64,000 nucleotides of DNA, taken from assembly GCA_940671915.1 (NCBI GenBank), contig CALNVZ010000649.1, positions 3,832,114 to 3,896,113 on the forward strand. Direction: 5' to 3'. Positions 13,201 to 26,800 of the stretch are shown in pieces (within the stretch, counting starts at the first letter, position 1; each line of letters begins with the position of its first letter). Made by a program: the position numbers and the translations under genes. The notes under the pieces were generated by a model. It worked only from the letters and a program-made list of their open reading frames with translations. It was not told the DNA's origin and did not search any database. This DNA is from Paracentrotus lividus. Lineage: Eukaryota; Echinodermata; Echinoidea; Camarodonta; Echinidae.

Positions 13201-16200
13201 CTGTGCTACCAGGAATATTGGTTGGAGCATCTTCTTTGAGAGGTCGATCAATAGAGTGCACTGTCTCATTATGCAAACCCTTCATGGTTTTTGGCCTGTG
13301 ATGCATTTACACTAACCAAGTAGAGTTAACACATTTTCTGGCTTATGTTTTTATTTGCCACCTTTTATCTCATTCTACAAAATTAATACAAACTTATAAA
13401 TCAATTTAATCTAAGGTTTATTGTCCTTAAATGAATGGAAATCCATTAAATTTCATTTCATTTCAAATGTTAATTTCATCGTTAGGCCTATGTTGTTGGT
13501 CAAAAGTTTTCATTGTATGTACAATGAAAAGGTATATTATTTGTTTGTACTAAATGTTGTAAGATAATTTTATGTTTATGCTAGCAACAATACATCAGAT
13601 TACCATCCTTAATACAGGCTGCTTCTAACCAATTTCTTTCTCTCAGTTACGATTCCCATCAAAACAAAACAAAGTCTGAACATGCTTAATGCTAGAACTA
13701 CATGTAGCAAGGCCACCGTTCACCTTACAAAACCAAGTGTTATTCACCCCCAAACTGACCAGGCACCCCCTATCCTTTGCACTATTACCACCCAATTAAT
13801 GGGCCGTGGAAAAAGGGCTCCATTTTAAAACCTGATAGATGTAACACAGAGATATGTTTTTCCCATTGCCATCTGACCTTGCACTTGTCATAGTTGTTTT
13901 ATCTCTTTTGGGGTTTCTTGAACTTCTGCTTTTTAAGTATAGATACAACTTTTTGGTTAATTGGGTTAGTTTTTGTAGAAATTTCATGTTACATTTTTGA
14001 GCATTTGGAAAGAAAATGAGTGAATTTTCTGTAGAAACTACTGTTGAATTAATGTTATGGTTGATAATACACATTTTTTTTTGTAATTAGCAGAATATTT
14101 TTTTTAAATATCTTAACCTCTGATGATCTAATATGAAATAGAGGAGGAAAACAAAACAATGCTTTTAATTTTTTTTTCCAATTTCATTTGTTTTCATAGT
14201 CTAACTTTAATTGTAATGTGCTACATTGTAATAAAGACAAAAAATAACAAATTAAACATAAATCAGGAAGAAGTTCCTCCAAACAGATATAGACTTTGAA
14301 GCCTCGAGGGAGATTCATAAATAGTACTATCTAAACCTCAGATAATCTGATTTAATAAATGGCTGCGCACGGAATTGGATACGCCTCCCCGCTCTATTGG
14401 TGGCGGAGAAAGCTGAAATGAGGTGGAAAATGTGCTAAATCTCTCTTTAGATTTCTCCTCCAAAAGGCTTGAGGGCTCACACTATGTCATGTTTCCCAAT
14501 TCTTTGTCATTGCATTATTCTGTACTTTTGATATCTGCCGTGAAATGATGGTTTTCTTCAGGATACCACATTTAGTGAAAGGGAAAGCTATTGCAAGAGG
14601 TCCAGAGTTTACAGTTTCAAGTCACATTCCTGATTCTTGGATAATATTTAATGTGTTCAATGGAAAATAAAGAACATCTACATGTATAGGATATCTTGTG
14701 CTTTAGAAAATGTGAAAACAGTTTATCATGAGTTGTGAAAAAATACTATAATCATAATGCTTTCCCAGTTAATTAACTTGAAATGCTTTCATTATGATGT
14801 GTATTTTTCATTATCCCTTCCATTATAATTATGTCCCTCAATTACTATTCCGCACTCACACTTGCATGAGTCCCTCAAATGAACTTTTTGTTTTTTGTTT
14901 GTTTGTTTTGTTATTTTTAATGTACAATTGAACACTCAGTCACTGTATGTAATATTTCCTATAACTACCTTAAAATATTGAACAAAACTTCTAATATAGC
15001 AAAGATGGAATTAATGTAGCCCACATTCAATAATGGATATTACAAAATGCCACAACCAATGAAGAATTTATCTAGTACCAGCCCCTCGACCAATAACAAC
15101 GTTGTTTTTACACAATATTGATGATAAATTGGGCAATTACATGGCTGATCTAATCATACCTTAATTAGTCTTTGTCTGTGATGATCCGAGATGATCAAAT
15201 TTATTAAAAGATCCCATGGCAATTAAGCTCCCTTCCAACAACGCTTCTAAGCCTCGTTAATCATCGATAGCACGCTTAATTGAGATCTACCAGTGTAAAG
15301 GGTTAGTTTACTCCTTTCCATACTGTGTTTTCAAGGTATTCAGCAAGAGAGATAGGTGGGGAGGGATTTGAAATGGTGCTCGGAAAACTATTTTTTTAAA
15401 AAGTAATACAGTCCGCTCCTATTACTATTAGCATGGATACAATTGGTGTTTGTTATAATGCGGCAAATTTTCTTTCTTATCAGAGATTCCACTTTTCAAT
15501 AAATTTCCTGAATTTTAGAAATTTGTTGCTCTAAATTTTTGTCTGTCATAGATTTCAGCCCTTTGCTGAGCTTATTCACCCAAATTAGAGTGCTTTTCAA
15601 TGACTTTTTTTGTCAAATTTGAGGATTTTTGACTGGTTCTGAGTGGCATCTCTGCTTGTGGTTAATGCTCGATTTGCTCAAAGCTTCTTTTTTTTTTTTA
15701 TGTTTCTAATTTTTTAAAGTAAAATTTGGGGCAAGATCTTTCTTCCTTTTTTTTTAATGTTAGGGAAGGAGGTGTGGAGTTTAAACTAGGCCCAATGGTT
15801 TGTGGAATCCTGTTTATGAGCCAATCTTTTTCTAGCTCCTTGATCTTTGTGGGTTTTTTTAAAACCAGAAGTCCAGTGAACCTTAGACTCATCATGACCT
15901 AAATTGAAACCTTTATTGTGTCTGGCCTATGACTACCAGCTGGTCATTCCCATCAAACATTTTCAATGGGTGTGAACAGGTGCATTGAAGACACTGGATC
16001 GACCACCTGCTGAAGGGTTGATGGTCAAGACTTGCACTTGAACTTCCCTCACTCACATATAAGGCATCGTCTAAATACTTACACTTTGTAGGTGTGAATA
16101 GGACCTTGGTGTAGTTCAGACCTGCACTTCGTACATCCCCTTCACACCAGCATGCCCCATCAGTCATTGTCTAGAATGTACAAATGTAGATGTAAAAAGG

Positions 16201-19200
16201 TTCTTAGAGTAATTGACCATTTGACCAACTGCTGAAGAGTTGATGGTCAAGACTTGCACTTGAACTTCCCCCACTTACACTCATGCCAGGTCATGCGTCG
16301 TCTATGCATGTATGATGTACACGTGTTGGTGTGAATAGGTCCTTAGTTTACATGTGACCCGCACTCCGTACACCTCCATTCACACTCGCACGCCTATCAG
16401 GCATTGTCTAGATGTATAAATGTAGATGTGTACAGATCGATCCTTCTAGTACTTGACCATGTGACCAGTCCCTGCTGAAGGGTTTTGGTTATATCTGTAG
16501 GTGCATTTTATGCAACACCCCCATTCACACTCATACGCTTTATCAGAATATGTCAATAGACATGTAGGTGTGAACAGGTCTCAAGTGTACTTGACCATTT
16601 GACCATCTGCTGAAGGGTTGATGGTCAAGATCTGCACTTCATCTCCACTTAACACTCCTCCCACCCCCACATGTATCAACAGAAATACATGTAGGTGTGA
16701 ACAGGTGCCCTTGGGGTACTTCACCATCTGGCCACCTGCTGATGGTTTGATGGTCAAGTCTACTTCATGTCCCACACTGTATCCAAACTGCAACCACAAC
16801 TGTTTAATACAGGCTTGGGCAGGCCCATGTTTGTTTTTCGGTCGTCATTAATTGGTAAATTCAAAACTGTTGACTCATGCATATGAAATTTGCTATTTGT
16901 AATTTCAAACACTGTTCTACAATTGTCCAAACTATGGCTATGTTTAAGTTTGTTAAAAGCCAATAGGAAAAATTTCGCCCAAGGTTGAATTATAGTAATA
17001 CCCCTACCATAACCTGGTTCACTTAAATGGAACATGTAAAACCCTCCCCATTCTTAACCTACTTCACTAACCCTGTACACCCTTTCTGCTCATTAAAGTT
17101 AATCAATTTTGTCAGACAAGTGGTTATTTAAATCTCACGGATGAACTGCAAAACCTTGTCATGAAAACCATAGATAGAAAATCAGACCTGATTACAACCA
17201 AATTCAATAGCTCCTCTTTTAATGACCTACATTTAATTGCGGAGATAAAGCGCTGCCAAAACTCCCAACGATTAGTGGTTGATCCTGTGGTGGCGTGGGG
17301 GCCAGCGCTGAGCACCCTCGCCCTTGCAACACCAGACTGCGGTGTCGAGGCGGCGATGGGGAAAGCAGAAGCCCTACTCTAAACCCACACAACCAAATGG
17401 GAGCTGACACCTTATCTATCAGTGTGCTAGCAGGGTGCAAACCTAGCTTGCTGCTGATAAAAGATTGGACCCCCAAGCTCACACCCCTCTATGCCCGGGG
17501 ATGAGAGCACTTTTTTTTTTCTTTCTTCGATCCTCGTAAACTCTGTCTGTGCCTCATGCTTCGTGTTTCCAGCTGGCCGTCCCATCCACAAGAATTTCCA
17601 AGAGTCTGAGGTGAGATAAATAACATCTTGACGTTCAGGGACTGCCCCTTCACTGAGTAATTGTCTCAAGTTCAGCTTGAGAGGGAGGGAGAGAGAGAGA
17701 GAGAGAGAGATGGGTAGTCTGAATAAAAGAGGAAGAAATTTTATTGGAAAGACAGCAATGCATAATTTAGAAAAAGAATAGACAAGTTTTTCGCAGGGAG
17801 AAAGAGTGGGGATTAAATGTGTATAATAGTAATGAAAAAGAAGAAGGTTTTTTCATATTTTAAAAAGGTTGATTGGAAAGAAATCAATTGATGCATTCAG
17901 AAACAAAATACACTTGTTGCAGGGACAAAACAAAAAGAGGAGATTATAATTGTGGTGACATTGAAAGAAGAAGGTTTGTTCAACTTTTAAATTTGATAAC
18001 TTTTGTTTTAAAAAATTCCATTTAATTACCTAAATGTACATCACAAATTGATTTTTTTTTCTTCAGTTTGCACCATTACCTTTGTGGACGAAGAGAGGAA
18101 GGAGTACAAATGGACACTAGCCAAAACATCAACAAACAACAAATAGATCATGAAAATTGTTTTAAATTTGAAAAATATGTGTATTACTTTAGAATAAAAT
18201 ATATTTATTTTAACATGTTTATACCGTATGGGGAAGTACTATACACAGACAAACACTACAAGTAACATCAATTCATTTAGCCAAATAAAGAGATTCAGAT
18301 ATTGAAATTCAAATTTATAAGAAATAGAAATAGGATGCGTTGGATGAAGTAAACAAAAAGGATTAAAATAAGTAAACGAAAGCGCCTAAATACAGAAGCT
18401 GCTCTTTCAATTGTCCTTCCGAACAACGCATTTACAACGACATGACCAATAACGGCACTAATTTGATTGGTGAAAACTCCGGCTTGCAGGGTTCAAGGCA
18501 AGGTCACGTCACTCAGGATAGGAGTTGCCTAAAAGATGGGTAGACGCGCCCCTATCTACCAAACGTCGGTAGTAGGCTGGTGGTTTTGGTCAGGAATAGG
18601 GTGGGGAGGTTAAGTCGGTGGTCCCTTACTTGTGATACGCGTTTGCATCTATAGATCTAGGATAGAATTTTTTATAAGAGTCGATGTATACTCCTACATG
18701 TATCTACAAACCACCAGGTAGGTAGGAACTGGATGGTCAGAGGGGGGGGGGGGTAGGTCAAGGGTCCTCAGGGCTTAAATTAGTACATGTACAATGTACA
18801 TGCCCCCGAAAATTCACTCTTTGGCCTTGGGGATTTTAAATGCCCTTTCTAGACGTGCATTTGTGCTGTATACTTAAGAAAAGTGCCCTTTGAAAAAATG
18901 GCCTTCCCAAAAACTGAAGAAATTTAAGGTCTGGGTCCCATACTCTGATACACTTTTTCTATTAGGATAGGACTTTAGAAAGAATACACCCTTAAACTAC
19001 CAATCACTAGTATGCTTTCAGACTGCAGTTAAAATCCTTAACCCCAGGAAATAGGTAGGGCTAAGGGGGCCTAGTACCACCTATTTCCTGGGGTTAAGCT
19101 AGCACGCTTCGGTTTCAGACTGCGTTTTACCAAAGTAGGCAGCACGGTAAAAGTACGGTACTACTTGGCCCTGCTAAAAAGCAGGGTAGCCGGGTAATTG

Positions 19201-22200
19201 CGGAGTAGCCGGGCAATGCAGTGCTAAGAGTTGCAGTCTGAAACCAAACCGTGTCAAGGAAAAGCGGGGCTTAAGCATTAGCCAATCAATGAAAATGTGG
19301 TCATGAATATGCATAATTATTCGTAAACTTGATAACACAAGTAAAGAGAAAAACAATGAATAGCATAAGGAAAAAGAGAAAAACAATGAATAACATTAGG
19401 AAAAAGAGAAAAACAATGAATAACATTAGAAAAAAGAGAAAAACAATGAATTACATAAGGAAAAAGAGAAAAACAACGAATAAAAAAGAAAAAGAGAAAA
19501 ACAATGAATAACATGAGGAAAAAGAGAAAAACAATGAATAACATAATAAAAGAGAGATAAAACAATGAATAGCATTAGGAAAGAGAGATAAAATAATGAA
19601 TAAGATAAGGAAAGATAGAAAAACAATGAATAACATAAGGAAAGAGAGATAAGATAATGAATAACATAAGGATAGATAGAAAAACAATGAATAACATAAG
19701 GAAAAAGAGAAAAAACAATGAATAACATAAGGAAAGAGAGATAAAATAATGAATAACATAAGGAAAGATAGAAAAACAATGAATAACATAAGGAAAAAGA
19801 GGGAAAAAAAAGAATAACATAATGAAAGATAGAAAAACAAGGAATAACATAAGGAAAAAGAGAAAAAAAACAAGGAATAACATAAGGAAAAAAGGGTATG
19901 CATATGATGAAGAGATCTCAAATAGACAAATAGACTGGTATCAAGTAGGCCCTACAAAGAAAATGAATAACAGACCACCCCCCCCCCCCCCCCCCGGCCT
20001 CCATCGATCTCTCTAACCAAAGACCAAAGGCCCAGGCGGCGATCCAAGAAAATCGAATTGAATGCATTTCTCGGGCCCAATTTTCTGGGGACAAAAGTGG
20101 CTCTATTACGTTTACGCATGGGCCCGGTACTTTCATTGTATGACGTCGGTCTGTGTCCGCTACTGAGGCCTAATACTTGATGGATAAGGGTGCGTCCACC
20201 AGTATCCAACTTTTATTCCTACAATTCTTTCAATAAAAGCATTCAAAGCATTGACCACTGCCTCGACTACCTTCACCCATAACACACCCTACTTGCCCCC
20301 CCCCCCTTCCCTCGCTGTCCACAGACACCAAACTACTACTATACCCTTTTCAGACTGCTATTTCTTAACCCCGTACTATCCTTAACCCCATACTATCCTT
20401 AACCCCGTACTATCTTTTTTTGCTTTCAGACTGTGTTCTTAACCTCATACTATTTGCTTAGCCGGGTTAAGAAATTCAATGCTTTTCACACTGGGTATTC
20501 CTTAACCCAGACTATTTGCTGGATCATGAATATTAATGATTTCATTCTCTTTCTTTATGTTCTTCATTGTTTTCTCTCTCTCCTCATGTTATTCTATGTT
20601 TTCTATCTTTCCTTTTGTTATTCATTGTTTTCTCTTTTTCCTTGTGTAGTTATTCCCTGTTTTTTTCCTTATGTTATTCCTTGTTTTTTTTCTCTTTTCC
20701 TTATGTTATTCCTTGTTTTTCTATCTTTCATTATGTTATTCTTTTTTTTCCCTCTTTTTCCTTATGTATTCATTGTTTTTCTATCTTTCCTTATGTTATT
20801 CATTATTTTATCTCTCTTTCCTTATGTTATTCATTGTTTTTTCTCTTTTCCTTATGTTATTCATTGTTTTCTATCTATCCTTATGTTATTCATTATCTTA
20901 TCTCTCTTTCCTTATGTATTCATTGTTTTCTATCTTTCCTTATCTTATTCATTTATTTATCTCTCTTTTCCTATGCTATTCATTGTTTTATCTCTCTTTA
21001 TTATGTTATTCATTGTTTTTCTCTTTTTCCTCATGTTATTCATTGTTTTTTCTCTTTTCTTTTTTATTCGTTGTTTTTTCTCTTTTTCCTTATGTAATTC
21101 ATTGTTTTTCTCTTTTTTCTAATGTTATTCATTGTTTTTCTCTTTTTCCTAATGTTATTCATTGTTTTTCTCTTTTCCTTATGCTATTCATTGTTTTTCT
21201 CTTTACTTGTGTTATCAAGTTTACGAATAATTATGCATATTCATGCCACATTTTCATTGATTGGCTAATGCTTAGCCCCGCTTTTCCTTAGCACGGTTTG
21301 GTTTCAGACTGCAACTCTTAGCACTGCAATTGCCCGGCTAACTCCGCAATTACCGGCTAACCCTGCTTTTTAGCAGGGCCAGATAGTACCGTACTATTTA
21401 CCGTGCTAGCCTACTTTGGTAAAACGCAGTCTGAAACCGAAGCGTGCTAAGCTTAACCCCAGGAAATAGGTGGTACTAAGGCCCCCCTTAGCCCTACCTA
21501 TTTCCTGGGGTTAAGGATTTTAACTGCAGTCTGAAAAGCATACTAGTGATTGGTAGTTTAAGGGTTATTCTTTCTAAAGTCCTATCCTAATGAAAAAAGT
21601 GTATCAGAAGTATGGGACCCAGACCTTAAATTTCTTCAGTTTTTGGGAAAGGCCATTTTTTCAAAGGGCACTTTTCTTAAGTATACAGCACAAATGCAAA
21701 CGTCTAGAAAGGGCACTTTAAAAATCCCCAAGGCCAAAGAGTGAATTTTCAAAGGGGCATGTACATTGTACATGTACTAATTTAAGCCCTGAGGACCCTT
21801 GACCTACCCCCCCCACCCCCACCTCTGACCAAAACTACCAGTTTACTACTACGGTGGTTTGTAGATACATGTAGGAGTATACATCGACTCTTATAAAAAT
21901 TCTATCCTAGATCTATAGATGCAAACGCGTATCACAAGTAAGGGACCACCGACTTAACCTCCCCACCCTATTCCTGACCAAAACCACCAGCCTACTACCG
22001 ACGTTTGGTAGATAGGGCGCGTCTACCCATCTTTTAGGCAACTCCTATCCTGAGTGACGTGACCTTGCCTTGAACCCTGCAAGCCGGAGTTTTACCAATC
22101 AAATTAGTGCCGTTATTGGTCATGTCGTTGTAAATGCGTTGTTCGGAAGGACAATTGAAAGAGCAGCTTCTGTATTTAGGCGCTTTCGTTTACTTATTTT

Positions 22201-23797
22201 AACCTTTTTGTTTACTTACTCCAACGCATCCTATTTCTATTTCTTATAAATTTGAATTTCAATATCTGAATCTCTTTATTTGGCTAAATGATTGATGTTA
22301 CTTGTAGTGTTTGTCTGTGTATAGTACTTCCCCATACGGTATAAACATGTTAAAATAAATATATTTTATTCTAAAGTAATACACATATTTTTCAAATTAA
22401 AACAATTTTCATGATCTATTTGTTGTTTGTTGATGTTTTGGCTAGTGTCCATTTGTACTCCTTCCTCTCTTTCGTCCACAAAGGTAATGGTGCAAACTGA
22501 AGAAAAAAAATCAATTTGTGATGTACATTTAGGTAATTAAATGGAATTTTTAAACAAAAGTTATCAAATTTAAAGTTGAACAAACCTTCTTCTTTCAATG
22601 TCACCACAATTATAATCTCCTCTTTTTGTTTTGTCCCTGCAACAAGTGTATTTTGTTTCTAATGCATCAATTGATTTCTTTCCAATCAACCTTTTTAAAA
22701 TATGAAAAAACCTTCTTCTTTTTCATTACTATTATACACATTAATCCCCACTCTTTCTCCCTGCGAAAACTTGTCTATTCTTTTTCTAAATTATGCATTG
22801 CTGTCTTTCCAATAAATTTCTTCCTCTTTATACTTCAGGAACTACCCCNNNNNNNNNNNNNNNNNNNNNNNNNCAGTCATCAAAGACATCAAAAGCACAA
22901 GATCAAGATATGGGTATGGTTAGTTATGATGCAACTGGTTGTGGGTATTACTGTATCACCAGGAACCATTTTGTCTGTATGTCTGATCGATCTGTTATTT
23001 TGAGCAAGTTCAGGCCTCGTCTCTGTCTAGCCACTTGACCTTTATATTCTATTCTGAGCCTGTTGATTCTTCTTCACTGATCAAATTAGTTCTTTTGTTT
23101 TATTTGTGTGTTTTTTTCTTCTTCTTTTTGCTGGTTAGACTTAAAGGTATAGTTCACCCTCGGTTTAAATTGGTTTTAAAAAATGCAGAAAAATAAAAGA
23201 AAAATTTGAGTGAAGGTTTAAAGAAAATTTACCATAAAATAAGAAAAGTTATGAATATTTAAATATTTGATTCTGTGATGCGTCACCTGGGAGCTAATCT
23301 CCTATACATATGTAATTTTAACTCCGTAAAGTGTCATTTTTTTCCCAGAAGAATATTAATTATTTCACCGGAGCGGTCGATATATCATCAAACCTATGTT
23401 CATATACATGCCTCAATCAATTTGACCCATTTCTTTATCGAGAACAATGAAAAAAGATAAATTCATGGGATTTACATACACATGGAAGAGCTGCTTGCAT
23501 GTGACGTCACAAAATCAAAGCTTTCAACATTCATAAATTTGCTATTTTTAGTGATTTTCTTCAAACATTCACTCATATTTTTCTTTTATTTTTCTACATT
23601 TTTTAAAACCAATAATATTCCAGGGTGAACTTCCCCTTTAAGATAATTGATTGCAAACTGCAAAACTTTTAAAGCTCTTTGTAACTTTTTAATATTGCTT
23701 TACCAGTAGTTCTAAATCATTTTTTCTAACAAAAAAAAAAGAGTTTGGGGGAGAAAAGTTTTCACCAGAAGCATTTGAGATGCTGAAAATTATAGTT

Positions 23798-23859
<62 letters not shown>

Positions 23860-26800
23860 AATTTAATCATGTAAAGGATTAAAACAAGCAAGATGTATTT
23901 AGTGAGTGTATTTAAGTCCTGAAAGTTTCATGAAAGTTATACAGTTACCATTGATTGCAAAGTTACCATTCTAGCAAGTTTTATGCAACAGGGCCATGGT
24001 GGTGAGATAATTAAAAAAGGGATAAGATCGCTGTTAATGTTTACTGCCAAAGAATGGTATGTAGCAATGCAGTGGGTAGGCATCCAGATTGTTACGCCAT
24101 GCCCAACCAGGCAGCGAGCGGTCTGTCGGTAGAGGGGTGTGACATTTTATTGTGTGGGCGCAGCCAGTAGCTACATTTGTATGCCACACCTGCCATCCGA
24201 ACGTTACGAAAGTGCTGGAAATCTGTCAGGGACGATCAGCCGTGATTGGGCCAGAGATGAGAGTGGAATGAGGGGGAAGTTGTGGGGGATCCTGACAGTT
24301 TGAAATGGAAAAACAATTATATGAGGAAAGGGTAGAAAGTTTTGTGAGCTTTACGATAAATGATATGGAGAAGGATGGTAAAAGTGGAGAAAGCAATAGA
24401 TTTTTTTTTTAAATGTCCTACAGCAACATTCCATAAAAAGGGGGAAATTTTCATCAAGAAGGAGGTTTGAGAGTTTGAAATGGAAGAAAAGACACAATTA
24501 TACAAGGAAAGGGAAGGAAGTTTTTTTTTTCAGGTTCACGACAATGTACATGAAAAAGGATGGAAAGGGTGGAGAAAGGGGAAGATGTGTTTTGAGAGAA
24601 ACGTTTCAAAGCAACATTAAAACGGGAAAGGTACATGATTGTTAGAAAGAAACGAAGCAAATAATGGGGTACCCCTGATATACTTTGAAAAAAACAAAAA
24701 AACAAAAAAAAAACACACAATTATACAAGAAAAGGGTGGAATGTTTTGTGAGGTTGATGACAAATGACACAGAGAATTGCGGAGAAGGTGGTTTTTAGAG
24801 AATTTTTTAAAAACAATGGTACATTAGACATAACAAGGGAAATTGCGGTTCTCTACACAAATTATAGGAGAAGGGTGCAAAGAGTAGACTTCTAGCAAAG
24901 GGTTTCAGTGTAGGTATGTTTTGAGAAAAAAAGAATATGCATACATTGTGCTCTGTAAGAGGTGCCAGGGTAAAATCATTTTAAATGTTTAAAACAATAC
25001 CAGTTTTTTTCATTTCATCAGACTCAACAGATGCACTAGAAGTCATCATTTTATATCGTGATTCATCCTAGCACCTGTACAATACATGTATGTGCGGCTC
25101 CATGTAAATTACGTCATTCCAGTATGTGCCCTAGTTCCTTTTGACCCGTTAAAGGACTCATCCGGGCTGGAGTTTGCATTATAAGGAAAATAAAGTAAAA
25201 TCGAAAAAGCACAACACTGAAAATTTCATCAAAATCGGATAAGAAATAGCAAAGTTATGAATTTTCTTAGGTTTTGAATTTTTTAGGATACAGTTCTTCA
25301 AATTGGCAAACTGATGATGTCTCAGTCCCCCTACTTTCTTTGTTTTTTATTGTATGAAATACCAATTATCAAGATTTTCTGCCCCAAGGACATATAAACA
25401 CGGATTAATCCTTGTGGAATGTTCAAGGTCACAAGTGCTGTTAGTTATTTCAGTATGAGGGACAAATTTTCTGTATACGCAATATATGAAAAAATGAGAT
25501 AAATAGGGTTTCATATAATAAAATACACAAGAAGTAGGGGGACTGTGACATCATCAATTTGCTCATTTGAATATTCAAATATTCAAATGAGACAATAAGA
25601 CAACTGCTAAGAACTGTTTTACCAAAAAAAATCACGACCTAAAAAATGCATAACTTTGTTATTTTTCATCCGTTTTTGATGAAATTTTCTGTGTTGTGCT
25701 TGATGAATTTTACTTAATTTTACAAAACTTTTTCATTTCAGCCCGGACTCCTCCTTTCTTGTTTTCATTTTGACACACATTTTATCCCCATTTTACTCAG
25801 GACTTTATTTTTTTTTGGGAGCAAGTTATCTTCCAAATTATAGGTTTCTAAGATATGAACAAGAAAGGGGAAAACAAAAGAAAAAAGATTGAGAAAAGTA
25901 GGATGGTCTATTTGTCCCAATTGTAACATTCTGGGACAAACAGTAAAACAATAGGTCCAAATTGTTGTATTAAAGTTAAATCCATTTTTGACCCTTATAC
26001 ACAAATAATAAATATTTTGTTAATTGCAAAGTTTATGCACAAATGTCTCTCTCTTTGTAACCAACTTACAAATTACTTTCTTATCATACATGTACATAAT
26101 TAGTTAAAAATGTATACTGTTATTCCATCAAGACTGATGTTTATCGTTTTGTTTACATTCATAAATCAAGATGCATACAATTGTACTTAACCATGGGGTA
26201 CTGTATTTGGTGTTTTACTGCCAAACTTATTAACAAAAGATATAAAACATTACATGCATACATGTAGATATTAAACTACATGTACTACCAGCTAATAAAA
26301 TTTGAATGCTTTATTGCCTCATGAGAGCTCAAGTTCTAATAATGAACTGTGCTTTTTATCATAAATTTTTAAGTGGAATGCATTGAGGATGATCAAGTAG
26401 TTTTCTTGCCACGTACGCTGTCTCAAACTTTTAAAGTCGTTATCATGTCAGACATTCCTTCCATGATGCAAAACTCTAGTCATCTTCACACCTGTGCAAT
26501 CTAGTTAATAGAAACAAAAACAAGATATTAGGCACTTCTGCATTAGCTGGAGGTTGACAATTAGCACTATCTCTGATCCGATGAATAAGCCCGATCAGAG
26601 AATATCAGGGTTTTTTTTCTTAAATAGCAGGCTGAATTTGGCAAAATTTCAGCCCGAGTCATCTTGGTTTTATTGCCCTGTAACACAAAAAATTATGATT
26701 GATAAAAAGTTATGACTGCTCTTTTCTCTGTAGCCTCATTTGGAACACAGGTACAATCATGGATTAGGATTAAGATATGATTAGGATTAAGGTTATGGCT

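Larger units (their letters stand above)
17711..22846. mobile_element. 5.1 kb foldback palindrome with ~2.2 kb arms
   Basis: The left arm 17711-19895 and right arm about 20548-22846 are inverted copies. GGGTAGT near 17713 mirrors ACTACCCC near 22841; GGAAGGAGTACAAATGGACA near 18099 mirrors its complement near 22445; GTAAACTTGATAACACAAGT near 19323 mirrors ACTTGTGTTATCAAGTTTAC near 21205. Arms differ by few substitutions and small indels, so the duplication is young. Each arm holds smaller hairpins and a minisatellite; the spacer is about 650 bp. No transposase frame is seen. It could be a foldback-type transposon, a large inverted duplication or partly an assembly product. Confidence 0.8.

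Noticed and set aside
19317..21291. Frames up to 229 residues, Phe/Leu/Ser-rich, resembling membrane proteins
   Set aside because: They are translations of the ~30-bp minisatellite in the palindrome arms.
23799..23856. Poly-A tail of a processed retrocopy
   Set aside because: No gene body, coding similarity or target duplication was seen upstream of the run.
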